A stretch of DNA of 64,000 nt from Craterostigma plantagineum (GCA_027422505.1 JAPQWV010000416.1:310001-374000); one strand, 5' to 3'; positions 33,735 to 46,427 are shown, counted from the first letter of the stretch. The notes: generated by a model from the sequence alone, not told the origin. Numbers and translations: made by a program.

Positions 33735-34382
33735 TTATAAAAGCACGCAACTTGCATTCCTCCGATCCACCAAAAACCTAAATCAATCTCCTTTTCGGCT
33801 CAAATGAAGCATCTCATTTAGTATCAGAGCTGCTGACTCGGCCCTCGAGCAGATTTCGCAACAATTGGCAAAAAGAAAGGAAAAGGACGATCGATCTCGT
33901 CCGTCGGTGAGCTCAAAGACACGATCGCCGAGGTTGAAATTACGTCAGTAATGGTATCGGCACGGCGACAAACCCTAAAATTATTCCACCTGGCATTCTG
34001 TCGGGCACTACAAGACTTTCCTATGAAACGTCGTTGAAAGAACTGTTAAAGACAAAATGCAAAATCCGAAAATGACCTTCGCCTAACCATTCTTCAACTT
34101 TCCTTTTGTTGTTATATACGAAAAGGAGTACTTTTTGCCTATGGCTAGTTTCAATTTCTCGATATTAAGCTGCTTTTCGGAAAATAAATTTCAAATGGGG
34201 AATTTTTGCATTCCAGGGGTAAAACAGTAAACTTGCCCGCAAACCTTAATTGATAAAACCACGAACCCATCAAAACCAAGGAATTTAATTGTACTACCCG
34301 AAGGTTTTTTGCATATTGCAATCGTCTGCCCTAATTTGCGACACTGATCGGCTCACTGAGAGGATAATCGAAGGCAGTTAAA
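33735..34382. promoter_or_regulatory. Divergent promoter region, FAM135-like and small membrane protein genes
   Basis: Two genes start head to head about 650 bp apart. The gap includes both leaders. No transposon or other gene is seen. Confidence 0.4.
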
Positions 34383-35319
34383 ATGTCGGCGGCGGGCAGA
34401 TTAGGCGACTGGACTTTCAAGGCGTTCACTTTGGGCCTCGGCGTTGCCACCGTTTACTTAGCTTCAACTTTTTCCGTCAACGTCTACCGTGGCCTTGCGT
34501 GGCACTCGGCACAATCGGTAAAGACGAAACCCTGACACGTTTCTGTTTAATTTTGTGCGTGCTTATATTATTGGAATTTGAGTATTTTGTATATTTGTTT
34601 GATTCCTTCTGATTCGGTGTGCCGCTGCCGAAATTTGCATTGCTTTGAAGAAATGTTTCACAGAAAACACATTGATTAGTCCATGATCCAATCTTGTGCT
34701 GTTAACGTGTTTGGGTAAAAGTTATTTAATATGCCAAGGTATGAGTATGATGGCGTTTTTATGAGTTGGTAACATAGCGTAGCACGTGAGTTTGAGTTGA
34801 GGGAATACGCTAGGTGATGTCGATTGATTGTAGATGAGCACAGTTAGGTGGCTTTAGATGGTTCTGATATGGTTTCGTGAATTGCCTGATTAATGGAGCT
34901 GGCGATGGCTTTTCTGTATGGAGACTTTTTAGCTAAAATCGAGCTGTCTGATGTTGGCCTGCATCCTAGTTCCGTGGCAAAGCGTAGAGGCGTTTTAGCT
35001 GCTATTATGGGGGGCATTACTTTTCTAAACCGTTTAAAGCATTTTCCAGAGTGGTGAGCGAAGAAAAGGGGTTCGATATTGCTTAATGGTTAAACGTTTA
35101 CATTGGATTTTGATCATGAGTGAGTAATGTCTACTACATCAAGAGGTGTAAGAGGGAAGCTGTTTATTATTTCAAGTTTGAGTTCGCTATTTCAATAACT
35201 ATGATTGTGGGTATTTGCTGCTGTTGTGGTGTTGGCTTCACTTCGCCTAACTACCAAATCGATAACTTCTTTTGCAGAAAGCTGATAAGGAGGGATCCAC
35301 CGATCAAAACACGGGCTGA
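34383..35319 (+). CDS. Small single-pass membrane protein, 58 residues
   Basis: Two exons, 34383-34517 and 35278-35319, join in phase 0. The protein starts MSAAGRLGDWTFKAFTLGLG, has one hydrophobic helix (about residues 12-32, AFTLGLGVATVYLASTFSVN) and ends AWHSAQSKADKEGSTDQNTG. The TATA-less start context, good donor (TCG/GTAAAG) and acceptor (TTTTGCAG) and the balanced composition support a real gene. It resembles small conserved plant membrane proteins (mitochondrial or ER) that I cannot name with confidence. The intron is about 760 bp and contains only chance frames. Confidence 0.75.
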
Positions 35320-36052
35320 TTTTTTGCGAAATATTTTTTAGTCGAACTCTGTAATCTTCATATTACATAGATGAGATTTCACAACAATGCTTTTTTCACT
35401 TTGCCCTATTCATCTTGCTTGATGAGTTGAGTTCTAAGCATTTGGATTTCTTGAGCCATTTGCCTTCAAAGATGTAGTGTATTCCTTGTTTCTCAAATGA
35501 TTATTTCGTCAAACATTTATATTAAATTAGGTATATGAAGAAATGGTTGAAATAATCTGTACCACAATTCCTGTCTCATTTTCTGTTTTACTTTGTTAAA
35601 ATAATTCTTGTGATTATAATATATGATATGGATATCAAATTGATCATCGTAAACAAGGAATAAATTGGATGTATTTATTTAATTTTATCTTATAAATCAT
35701 ATGAAATGACGATGAGTTATGATTTGATGGAATATAGGAATTAAAGGAATTAATAAACATGATTTCATGAAGGAATGCTCCACTTCTCTCGTCGTCGGTG
35801 ATTATAAACAATCTTGGGTGAAAGAAAAAAAAAACTCCTAATTTATTTTAAGAAATTGTTTATTTGTTGACAACTAAATGAGAAACCAACGATGTCGAAT
35901 TCAAGAAAAATGTTGATAAGTCCTCGGGGCCCGGGGGGTTAGTTAATAATTTATTTTTAAAAAAATATAATTCCCCTCTCTTATTTAGGGTTTCATTTTC
36001 AATCGATCGATTTTGCATAATTTTTCATCTAAAATCTCGCGAATTTATCGAC
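35320..36052. other. Intergenic DNA upstream of RPN5
   Basis: A+T-rich. Ends in the RPN5 leader, which carries a telo-box (listed separately). Confidence 0.5.
35985..35993 (-). promoter_or_regulatory. Telo-box in the RPN5 proximal promoter/leader
   Basis: TTAGGGTTT, the reverse of AAACCCTAA, lies 60 bp before the RPN5 start. Telo-boxes are frequent near starts of plant genes active in growing cells. Confidence 0.5.
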
Positions 36053-38599
36053 ATGGTGAGCAAAATCCATCCTTTCGATCGCCAGTTTATTTTTTATTCG
36101 TGTTGTCTTGCTTGATTCAGATCTGACTAATGGGGTTTCAATTTCATTGGGCTCTTTGTTGCAGGAAAATGGAGGAGCTAGTTTGGAGGCTAAGATTGAG
36201 TCTTTGCTCAACGTGGAGAAGCAGATGAGGCAAGCAGGTGACGTGGCTGGTACGCGCAAGGCCGTCACTGAAATTTTGCAGCTCTGCTTCGAAGCTGGCT
36301 CGTGGAAGACTCTTAACGAGCAGATAGTGCTCATCTCTAAGCGTCGCGGTCAACTGAAACAGGTTGAGTTTATATGTTAGTTTTACATGTCTGATTTATT
36401 CTTTCTCATGTTTATGTTGTGACACAACGCATTAATTCGAATGTTATAGTGGATTTGTAGAACTCTTGGGCATTCTGGTTATTTGTCCTGAAAACCCATT
36501 CCATATTGGCTATTGTGCTTTCTTTGTGTGCTCGTTCTGCTGTTGCTTCGAGCTTCTGTTTTGATGCTTCTGCTTCACTTCTTTTGATTTGCTCATTTGG
36601 TCTGAACTTAGTGCAGGCTGTGCAAGCCATGGTACAACAAGCGATGCAGTATATTGACCAGACACCTGATCTTGAAACTAAAATAGACCTTATTAAGGCG
36701 CTTAACAGTGTAGCCGCTGGAAAGGTGACTCCTTTGTCCTGTTCTTGTTTTCACTTTTGAAGAAATCTACTTTTCTGTTTGAACGCTAAAGTTTAGATTT
36801 GATATATGTAGATATATGTTGAGATTGAAAGGGCTCGTTTGATCAAGAAACTTGCCAAACTTAAGGAAGAACAAGGACTCATAGCTGAGGCTGCTGATTT
36901 GATGCAAGAAGTTGCGGTAGGTGGACTTTTTTTACCTTGTCTTTTGCTTTCCGTGGTTTTTTTTTTTATGTATAACCCACCTACACCGGCTGACAAAAAA
37001 TTGGGTACAGGTTGAAACATTTGGCGCCATGGCAAAAACAGAAAAAATAGCATTCATATTAGAGCAAGTATGTAGTTTTCTACATCGCTTTTCATCCATA
37101 GTTGATGCTCCAATCTTAATTAAAACTTGTGAATTCCCCTGCTATTTGGATACTGTAGGTTCGATTGTGTTTAGACCGCCAGGATTATGTCCGTGCACAG
37201 ATACTCTCAAGAAAGATAAGCCCTAGGGTTTTTGAAGCTGACCCTTCAAAAGAGAAGAAAAAGCCCAAAGAAGGTGAAAACATTGTTGAAGAACCTCCTG
37301 CAGATATTCCGTCATTATCAGAGTTGAAGCAGATTTATTACCAACTAATGATCCGGTGTGTATCATTTCTTTTCAACACATAAACTGTTGCAGTTTACCT
37401 TTCTATGGGGCTCTTGTTCCGTAGAATACTATTTTGTCTTGCTTTGTTTCTTATGTTGAAACTCTTTGTATGCAATGGGCAAGGGTTTCGATATATTAGG
37501 TATATCAGTCATCTAGAGAATTACTGCCCTCATGCTTTCTGCAGTTATGCATTCAAAAATTGATTAATTCTCATCTTGTAGGTATTACTCGCATAACAAC
37601 GACTACCTTGAAATATGCCGATGCTACAAGTCAATCTATGAGATTCCTACTGTGAAGGAAGATTCAGCTCAATGGATACCGGTATAATCTATGTATTTTT
37701 TTAGTATGCATAAAAATTACATGTACATCTTTTATCTATTCTCTTATGGACCCGATTGCTTGTCCTGCAGGTGTTGAGAAAAATATGCTGGTATTTGGTG
37801 TTGTCGCCTAGTGGTCCCATGCAGTCGAGCCTTCTTAACTCAACCTTGGAGGACAAGAATCTTTCAGAAATCCCTCATTTCAGGTTAGATTTTTCTGATA
37901 TAATTATCGTTGCTCCATTAAATTTCATTCGTCTGGGCATGCTACATGGTTCCATTGGTAATAATGTCTACCTCATATCTAGGTCACTATTGAAGCAACT
38001 AGTTACCATGGAAGTTATCCAGTGGAACGCTCTTTGGAACACATTCAAGGACGAATTTGAACATGAGAAGAACATGGTCGGTGGTCCTCTTGGCGACAAG
38101 GCAGCTGAAGATCTGAAACTCCGAGTTATAGAGCACGTAAGACTTTCAGTTCAGTTTCTTATTGTACGTCAAAGATATCCTTGTGCAGTTGTCATCATTG
38201 GGAGATCATCATTTTGCAGAATATTCTCGTGGTCTCAAAATACTATGCAAGGATAACCTTGAAGAGACTCGCGGACTTGCTGTGCCTTACTTTACAGGTG
38301 TGTGTTTTGCATTCAGCTTCTCCTATACGTTCATGTTAGTCTGTACGATTCATTTACTTATCGTCTCTTTCTTTTGACAGGAAGCTGAAAAGCATCTCTG
38401 TGACATGGTTGTCTCCAAGGCGCTAGTGGCAAAGATCGATCGGCCTTTGGGCGTCGTCTCATTCCAAACAGCTAAAGACAGCAACGATATTCTCAACTCA
38501 TGGGCGACGAACCTAGAAAAGCTGCTTGACCTCGTTGAGAAGAGTTGCCACCAAATCCACAAAGAGACAATGGTTCACAAAGCTTCCTTGAGGGCTTGA
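36053..38599 (+). CDS. RPN5: 26S proteasome lid subunit RPN5
   Basis: Non-ATPase subunit of the 19S regulatory particle lid (PSMD12 orthologue). Eleven exons: 36053-36055, 36165-36362, 36617-36724, 36812-36916, 37011-37067, 37159-37355, 37582-37681, 37771-37883, 37983-38136, 38220-38297 and 38381-38599 (1332 nt, 443 residues; family about 440). The first coding exon is only the ATG. Helical-repeat region: [59 protein letters not shown] and [20 protein letters not shown]. The C-terminal PCI domain includes [40 protein letters not shown] and [20 protein letters not shown]. It ends in a helix ([20 protein letters not shown]). All junctions keep phase. Confidence 0.97.
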
Positions 38600-39238
38600 G
38601 ACAACCTTACATCTTCTGAGGGGGTAATAATAATGTATGTCTCTTTGAGAGCTTTTTAGCCATCTCTTTCCTTTACACATTACTAAAGCATCTAATGGTG
38701 GAGTTTGGAGCTGCATTTTTTACAACCTACAACATTATTATTTAAAAGATTTATCTTGGCTCATGAGGCTGAGTGGATTCTTCTTATGCATTATTATTCC
38801 AGGCAAAGCATCAAAAGCAATATTTTCCTTATTCATGCAATGAGGCAAAAAAGCTCGAAATTATATTGAATTTATTTTGTCGTCGCTCCCAAATGTATCC
38901 CTCGACAACCTCTTCATTGGTGCGATGTGTGGACCCTTCAATAAATATTTCTCAACGAAACACAGCCAATCAGTATCCATCTTCGCCAATTCCAAGAACC
39001 TTATCCAATGTTAGTTGCACAAGAGAAAACGTAAAAAAAAATCCCTGCTCCAATCCAAACAAAGTAAACCGCAATAATTGCAGCGTGTCAAGTGGCAATT
39101 GTCGTATAAAATAAGTCAAGTGAATACATAAAGCATTCTTTCACCATTTCTGAACCCCTTCAGCTTCATTCTAGCAGTCTTCCACTCTTTCTTGAACTAA
39201 ATTATTATTCACTAAAAGGAAAAAGAGAAGTTTGGAAG
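38600..39238. other. Intergenic DNA between RPN5 and B12D
   Basis: Only short chance frames, no repeat recognised. Confidence 0.5.
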
Positions 39239-39846
39239 ATGGCATCAGCAAGCCGCTGGATTAGGCCTGAGGTAATTCTGTTAACTGTTTCCGCCGTTCT
39301 TCATTTGGGTTAGTTGTTTTAGGTTGATTTGATTTTAAAGATCGTTGCTTTATTATGACTATGTATGTATATGTATGTGTATGTATAGGTGTATCCACTA
39401 TTTGCAGCTATGGGTGTTGCTGTTGGGATCTGCAGTTTTCAGCTTGCTCGCAATATCCTCATCAACCCTGAAGTCAGGTGCTTTTGTTTTCCTTTGTCTT
39501 TTTTCCTTTCCTTTTCCTTTTCTGTTACATGTGATCTGTAGACAATTACCAGTGGAGATTCTGTCTTTGTGTAAAGAGACTTTTGTGAGAGTTCATCTCA
39601 GAAGGCTTCTAAATGAGTAATAAGCTAAGAGTTATTTCGTTGAATTTGCATATAAATTTGACTATCTAAACTTCAATCGATGTTTTGAATAGGGTGAACA
39701 AGGAAGGTAGAGCTGCTGGGGTATTGGAGAATTTCGACGAGGGGAAGAAGTACTCCGAGCATTTCCTTCGGAAATTTGTCCGAAACAAGCGACCAGAAAT
39801 CATGCCGGGAATCAACAGCTTCTTCTCTGAGCCGCAAAGCAGCTAA
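39239..39846 (+). CDS. B12D protein, mitochondrial complex I-associated subunit
   Basis: Exons 39239-39271, 39389-39477 and 39693-39846 give 91 residues. The sequence reads MASASRWIRPE, VYPLFAAMGVAVGICSFQLA (the single membrane helix), RNILINPEVRVNKEGRAAGV and SEHFLRKFVRNKRPEIMPGI, the classic B12D (MLRQ/NDUFA4-like) pattern. It was first known as a barley seed aleurone transcript and is found in plant respiratory complex I or its environs. Length and exon layout are normal. Confidence 0.95.
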
Positions 39847-40212
39847 AGATAGATTGAATCCCCTATATCGAAGCTAAGAAGCCATCTGTTTCTTGATCTT
39901 GAGTTTGAACAATTTGTCTGAAATGTGTGTGTCTACCAAGGAGGTATCTGTCGCTTCCCTATCCTATTGATTGTGTCTGAACTGTAATGTTAGTCTATGT
40001 CTGTCCTCTGTGTGTTTCGATGTTTGACAATAAGCTCATTGGATCAAGAATGTGGTCTATTTATGGTGCTGTGATATATATCAATTTACTGATGATTGTT
40101 CAGGAAACAAGTGTACAATAAAGGATCAAAACATATGAGAGATCATCTGTAATAATGAAAAACTGAAAGAAGGTACAGGCTGACTGCATAAATATAAAAG
40201 AAGCCAAAGTGT
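39847..40212. other. Convergent 3' ends of B12D and the KONJAC-like gene
   Basis: Two 3' UTRs meet here. No other feature. Confidence 0.5.
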
Positions 40213-43033
40213 TTACAGCATGATTTCGTCTTGGACGCTTACGGCGACACACTTGTTTGGAAGGACGATGCATTTGATCACTGCTACTTCGTCTTCGACA
40301 ATCACAGATTCGCCTGATTCAGAACAGTTGTGTTTTGTGATTTCTTTTTCGCGTCTTTAAGGATGTTCTAAGAAATATGAACAGAAAAATTTTTCTTGCA
40401 CATACCGAGAATCGTAACCCCGAGCTTCGCATTGTAATCCCCCGAGCCCTGAAACCAAGAGGAGATGATTATGATGCATAAATCATAACATAGGAGTGAC
40501 ACTAACATTTTTCTGAAGAAAATAACAACCGAAAATTCTCTGGTAAAATCAAGAAACTCTTACCTGGACTCTAGACCACCTTCCAATCGAAGATCTCCAC
40601 CCAACAATCGCATGAGCTACGAGCGTGTTTTCCTTAAAAGAAACCAATAATTGGCATCGGCCTAATAATGTATGTCGCAGAAGCCAACTAAAACTGATGG
40701 AAAAAGAGTACCTTAACCTCAACATCGTCAAGAACGATGCAGTTGACAAGCCTTACGCCTGCACCTATCCGAGCATTGGCAGAGATCGAAACATTTGGGC
40801 CAATCTACTCCACATGAGAAAACCAGGAAAAAATCGAATAACATGACTGTATTTCATTTCTAGTCCCTACCTTGCGTGGTTATATTTCAACGGTCGTACA
40901 GTAACAAAATGCAATATTTAGCATGAGATTTTAAAACCTTTGCAGTTGGATGAACTTTCGCAGAGGGGTGAACGTACACATCACCCCAAATCGTAGCTGA
41001 TTCTGTACCATCACCGCAGGCTAAGAGATGGGGCGATGCGATTCTGAACTGAGAAAGATACAAACCTGAACATCTTAAGGACATTCTGCACGGCAACAAA
41101 GATATGCCATTGATTATGATCTATAAAATCCATGGAAATAAGGCAGTTTTCATGAAATATGATGTGCAGGCAGCTGTTTAATAGCTTATGTACCCTGGAG
41201 TTTTGATTTGCTCCCAGAAATCCATTGTTTCATACACAAACAACTGTTTTTTTCCTGCAAGGGGCGATAGGATATCTTGATCGATTCTAACGAAATCACT
41301 CGGGAGACTCCTGGTGATAAGTTCAGGCATAAGAATATGGGGAAATAATGAAAAAATAAATAAGCTTAAATCTGTTAAAGGAACACTAATATGATAGCCC
41401 CATTGAACGTTGCAAAACAAAGACTATGGTAACCGAAGTTTTACCTGTTTGGTGGTTGAAGTGCTTCGAAGCTGGATACACGCCTTAGGTTAGCTTCAAA
41501 ACAAGGGAAGAGAAAAGGAGGAAAATTTATAGATGTTGGCTTAGACTAGCGAACGAGTATAGAAATGAGACTAACCTCTGTCTTTTCTTTGAGTCGATTC
41601 AGATTGAATAGCTTTGAATATGTCGGGGGTAAACACATACACACCACAATTTATTCGATCACTCACCTGTTTCAAATGTGACAGAGAAAAGATGCCTTCA
41701 AGTTATAAATAATAGCTAAGCATCAATAACAACATGATCCAAAGGCTCTTTCTACGTACGAAAGTTTCAGGTTTTTCGGTGTAGTGCAGCACTTCACTTG
41801 TTGTAGGATCAGCTACAATTTCTCCAAACTGATTTGCTGATTCTGGAGACACCTGAAAAAAAAAAAAAAGAGATGGCATCAAATATAAAGGAGAGCTTTG
41901 AACAGAGAGGAAGCAACAAAAGAGAATATTAGCCAACCTTGCTCACTAAAATTGTTCCCATTCCACCATAGCTTCTGTGTGCCTCTGCAAAACAAACCAT
42001 TGGACTAAACTTATTAGCATTCTTAAAACTGGCTATAAAAGTATCAGAAATACGAACACGACGATTACCTAACATTTGGGGCAGTGGAAAACTGCAGCAT
42101 ACGTCACAATTCAGCAAGAATATGTGCGACTGTAAGCATAAATACGAAAAACGCATTGACCATTGAAGACTTGAAACTTTCGATCTATGGAATTAGAAGC
42201 GAAGAGGTCAGTATATGTACTGGGTTGTCTTCCATAATGAGATCTCTGAAGTTATAAAGTCCGCCTGCGGAACCATGCGGTTTGTCCTCTCTCAAGTATC
42301 TAAGAAAGATCAAACCGATCAGGACAAAAGATAACCATGAAACTTTTCGAAACTAGTATTGAAGTGCTGGCCTCTTTTTGAAGAAAGTGAAATTACCTTA
42401 CAGGAATCCTAAGCTCGTTAGAAATCGAGGACACAAATATCGCAAATTCACGCTCCTCATAGAACCCAATAAGATAGATCTGTGCTAGGTTTGGGATCTG
42501 GTAAAAGAGGACAGCAACTAATAGCTCAATAATAAAAACAAACTCAACAATGTGATATGCATCATTTTTAGAGGCTTGAACAAAAAGTTTATTACCATTA
42601 GGAGTCTGAGAATTTGGGCAGAATAAGAGCAAATCATACCTTCTTACATGCAGATATAGGATGATAAACCATTGGCTGCCCTGCTAATGGAAACAGAGGC
42701 TTTGGCATATTCAACGATAATGCTCTAAATCTTGTCCCTGCAATGAAGAAAACAACATGTTTATGGTAAGCATAACTAGCTATTCAAGATAATGGGCATC
42801 CAATCCTTTCTTAAAGATCCAAACTCTATACGAAAGGTAGCTTCTCCATTAAAAAAAATCACAATCAAATAGGCCACGTCAAATCCTCCGAGATCGTCAA
42901 ATTACGACCAAAATCTGAAATACCATATTGATACCATTTTCGAAGGAAATACGCATAACAAGGTAAAGTTTCTACCTTTAGTGGGTCCACCCACCATGAT
43001 CACAGCCACAGCTCTCTCTTCTGCGCTCACCAT
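40213..43033 (-). CDS. GDP-mannose pyrophosphorylase alpha-like protein (KONJAC type)
   Basis: Nucleotide-sugar pyrophosphorylase homologue; Arabidopsis KONJAC1/2 stimulate GMPP (VTC1) to supply GDP-mannose for glucomannan. Fifteen exons: 42976-43033, 42640-42737, 42397-42497, 42221-42299, 42069-42129, 41938-41984, 41760-41852, 41576-41666, 41445-41493, 41194-41310, 40938-41085, 40712-40804, 40564-40632, 40406-40448 and 40213-40313 (1248 nt, 415 residues, the length of KONJAC1). The nucleotidyltransferase domain opens [20 protein letters not shown] and has [36 protein letters not shown] and [19 protein letters not shown]. The C-terminal left-handed beta-helix has [19 protein letters not shown] and [20 protein letters not shown]. 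The ending is VSVQDEIML. Confidence 0.96.
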
Positions 43034-43646
43034 TGACAAACCGAAAGAAAACTCACTTGCCCAGATGTCGAATCTTGATATTTAACAAAAATTAACAAGA
43101 AATATCTAACTCCGCCAAGAGTTCCAAAGCCTCGTCAAATTCACTCATCAAAATCGGCAAAATTGTTTTAGTACTACTAACACGTAAAACAGAGTCGGCA
43201 ACACAAGGTGCAGCTTCAGAACTGAGTTTGGATATGGGCATTAACTGATTATTATAAGGCGACGATATGCAAATTTAATTCGAGGAGGATAGGGATGAAA
43301 ATATCGAGCGGTGGCATGGCGATGTAAGCTTCGCTTGCATGTTTGCCAAATCTAAGGTGAATTAATAATCTCGTCTCCTAACCAATCATGAGAAGCCACC
43401 TGTCCTTGTCCTGACATGGGATCTCGAGTTCCTCCACATATTACGTCTATTTATTCTTTCCTTCAACAATTATTTATTTATGATATATCTCCTTACAATA
43501 GTCTAGTTGACATTTCCCAAGCTTTATTTTAACGACGAACTTGATTCTGAATGGCTGGCTTATTCACAAGTTTCTGGTAAATAATGTTATTACACCATGG
43601 AAGTCAATAGGAAAAAGACCGTTAAAGATCGTAGAAGCAAAGCAAT
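43034..43646. other. KONJAC-like promoter and flank of the ALDH10 remnant
   Basis: No gene. The left part should hold the KONJAC-like promoter. Confidence 0.45.
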
Positions 43647-44105
43647 TCACATCTTGGAAGGGGACTTGTACCAATATAAGAGTACGTGCAATATTGCGTC
43701 GACTTATCAGTTTCTCATTTTAAAATGGGCGACCAAAACCACTTCGTTTCTTTCCGTCCCAGGTAGCTTGAGAGAAGCATGGCTGTGAGCAGTTCACCCA
43801 GACAATGCCTACTTCAAATTGCCTGTAAGAAGTTTAAAAAGAAATGAAGGTGATAGATAAGTTGAGTAGTTTTAAATGCAAATGTATCTCATTGCAGAGG
43901 GAAGATTCTTACCTTGGTCAATCTTTCACATCTTCCCAAATCTTCTGATAACACAGCAGCACCTAGACCATAACTGAACGAGACAAAGATAAAAGTTTGG
44001 TAATAAATTTTTAAAAGAAAAGGAAAAAAAGATTGTAACAAAAGGCACCAACCATGTTGATGAAATGTACTCACTGGGTGTCATTAGCTAATTCGATAGC
44101 AAATT
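43647..44105 (-). pseudogene. ALDH10 (betaine/aminoaldehyde dehydrogenase) 3' fragment, broken
   Basis: Three consecutive exon remnants on the minus strand. One ends 44075 with FAIELANDT(H); 43913-43973 encodes YGLGAAVLSEDLGRCERLTK; from 43822 comes [18 protein letters not shown], then KKRSGFGRP. All match the C-terminal third of ALDH10 (usual text [39 protein letters not shown]), and the introns between them are still normal. Breaks: one extra A after GC at 43820-43822 shifts the frame at the last junction; the GREL..WG block is lost or replaced after GFGR; the last residues WYKSPSKM (about 43649-43675) are in another frame and end in a stop. The upstream two thirds are absent. Present: nucleotide-binding-side C-terminal motifs; missing: the catalytic Cys and Glu region. 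Confidence 0.82.
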
Positions 44106-44921
44106 TCCTGAGAGGTTTCTCATAGATTTAGATAACGTGGAAAACTAGTGCAAAACTCGAAATAACTGGCTGCAAAATACATACAAGTTACAGTAACGCA
44201 TTTTCGATTCAGCAAACCATAAATTATGCCAATTCATGCACTGAATGACGTAATAAGGTACGTACTATTCAGTATTTTCGAACTTTCCCTTTTATTACCC
44301 ACACGACAATTGTAGCCCGCCTCTACTTTGGACATCTACTTTGGGCCTAATTGGGCCCAAAAAGAACAGTCCAGATCTAACGGTCAATTATGTAATATAT
44401 ACGCTTATTAAAAAATTCATTGCAACTTAGTGGATTTTTTTTTTTTTTTTTTTTTGTCAGTCAAACAAATCGGTCCTGATAGTATTGTATTTCTTCATCG
44501 TTGAGCTAAGAGGAGAAATATAAATAACACTTCCATTCAATTATATTAGTTAGTTATAAGTTTCTTTCAGATATCAAACACGGGATAATCCAATTAAATG
44601 TAGTCTTTATCGAACTTGAATAATTTCAATAAAAATCCGGGTGGCCCACTACCAACTTTCTTTCAATATACAGAAATTGCGTGTGGGTTACATATTCGAT
44701 TTTATTTGATATTATTATTAGACGCTTCCATTCCATTAAATTGTCTTGTTTTCTACACGTCACGTCCTTATCTCTATTACTTTGAGACCTTTGATCATGA
44801 CAAACACGTTATGTATTTATTGTTTTTTGCTGCTAGTCCTTTTTATTATTGTATAAATTCAATCCTCGTTCTGTGGGTATATGTAGTATAGATCTTCGTA
44901 ATTAGACGTTCTAACTTCTAA
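44106..44921. other. Intergenic DNA with a long T tract
   Basis: A run of about 20 T near 44436-44455 and A+T-rich DNA. The frame at 44616-44891 has no recognisable motif. Confidence 0.45.
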
Positions 44922-45485
44922 GACTATGTTTATCCATAACCTTTACAACCGGCCATGAGAATAAAATATTAATTTCTCTCTCCTCCACATTCACAACCTA
45001 CACCTCAACAATTTGCATACTTTATCAACAACCCAGCACAACCTATAATATTTATATTTTATAATTATCTTAGTAGTATTTGAGTGTTTAAAAATAGATT
45101 ACATTATATGATATAAAGTTTAGATACTTTGGTCATTGGAGATAGAAAAATAATATGAGTTATGATAGATTATAGAATGTAATAGAGAAATAGATAATTT
45201 GAAATTATGACTCAAAATGTAGCAATATTAATCTCTATTTGTAGAGAAAAAAAGATCATACATTTTGGTAAAAAATTAAAACAAAATTTTAATAGATAAT
45301 TAATTGTATCATAAAAATCAATAAAAAACACAGAAACAGTTTTGAAAACTGTGCACAACCGGTTGGTGCACCAGGTTGGTCCACCAACCGGGTTGTCAGA
45401 GGTTGTGGAGAATATTTATTTGTTTGATTTATTTTATTTAGTTATGTTGCACAACCGGTTGTCGGGGTTTTTGATAAACATAGTC
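44922..45485. mobile_element. PIF/Harbinger (Tourist)-like MITE
   Basis: A 564-bp element with terminal inverted repeats (GACTATGTTTATC at the left, GATAAACATAGTC at the right), flanked by TAA on both sides (44919-44921, 45486-45488). Second-order symmetry: left ACAACCGGCC, right CACAACCGGTTGTCGGGG, plus GGTTGGTGCACC and GGTCCACCAACC in the right arm. A+T-rich core without coding capacity. Confidence 0.85.
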
Positions 45486-45784
45486 TAAAGTACTCTCCTA
45501 TTGGAATATTTGAAACCCATGTCCCAACACAAGAATGTTGTTTAGAATATACAACTTTAGGTGATTAGCTTTTAATAATATATCCTTACTTACGCCCTTC
45601 GGTTGTTACTGCAACGGAACAGAGCTTTTATTACCAAACATCAAAAGATTAGACTGGTTAGCTTTCGAGGATAATAGTTATCTGATATTGCATTACAAAA
45701 ACTCCGTAGAAATGATTTCAACAACGCCTTCATCTTTATCCTTTCTCAGATCTGAGTGTTCGCCGGAAAATAAGAGACCGAGAA

Positions 45785-46427
45785 TCAATTTCCGGCGGCC
45801 TCGGAGATGCTTTTCAAGGAAGGTTGCCACATTCTTGATTTATTAGCAGCTGCCGAGGTAACTGTTGAATTTGAACTTTGCCTTTTTTCTCCATCTCCAC
45901 TAACTACCTTCTTCTCAGAACTAATCCTAGCATGGTCTCCATTGCCTGAACTCTGCTGCTGTTTCTGCTGTAGAATCTTGGCTTGCTTCTTAGCTCTCAA
46001 GCCCTTCATTACCTCTGTGCAACATTTCCGAGAAAACACACGTCAGCAACTAACTACGCACAAAGCCCACGCCAACTACTAACGTTATTTTCGACAAATG
46101 ATTGAAGAAAAAAAGAGACAAACCTTGGGAAGTGACGAGCCTATAGACATGACCAAGAACGAGCACGTCGCTTGGCCTGAGGAGCTTTATCCTCGTCACT
46201 CGAAGGGGGGCGCCGGCGCCGGCGCCGTGGTCGGAATTCTTTTCGTCCGACGACGACGGTGGGTACGAGGTTGTCGTTGTGGTGGTGGTAAGAAGAAGAG
46301 CGACGCAATGGCCGGGGTTTGACTTGATGACATCGCTTGCAGGGATAGGCCAGTAGTGCTTTTCGACTCGACCACTTTGGTGTTGAATCAATAGAGTTGC
46401 GCTGTCTATGGCTTGGCAGTTTCCCAT
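45785..46427 (-). CDS. PADRE (DUF4228) domain protein
   Basis: Exons 46124-46427 and 45785-46014 (534 nt, 177 residues). The protein starts MGNCQAIDSATLLIQHQSGR, with a Gly-2 myristoylation-type N-terminus, then VEKHYWPIPASDVIKSNPGH and IKLLRPSDVLVLGHVYRLVT, the conserved PADRE core. A low-complexity Thr/Ser insert with GAGAGAP sits in the middle. Exon 2 gives EVMKGLRAKKQAKILQQKQQ and a Ser-rich tail ending WQPSLKSISEAAGN. PADRE genes are often induced by pathogens and abiotic stress; the molecular role is unknown. Confidence 0.93.

Noticed and set aside
44616..44891. 91-codon hydrophobic frame
   Set aside because: Composition follows the T-rich DNA; no homology-like motif or splice context.
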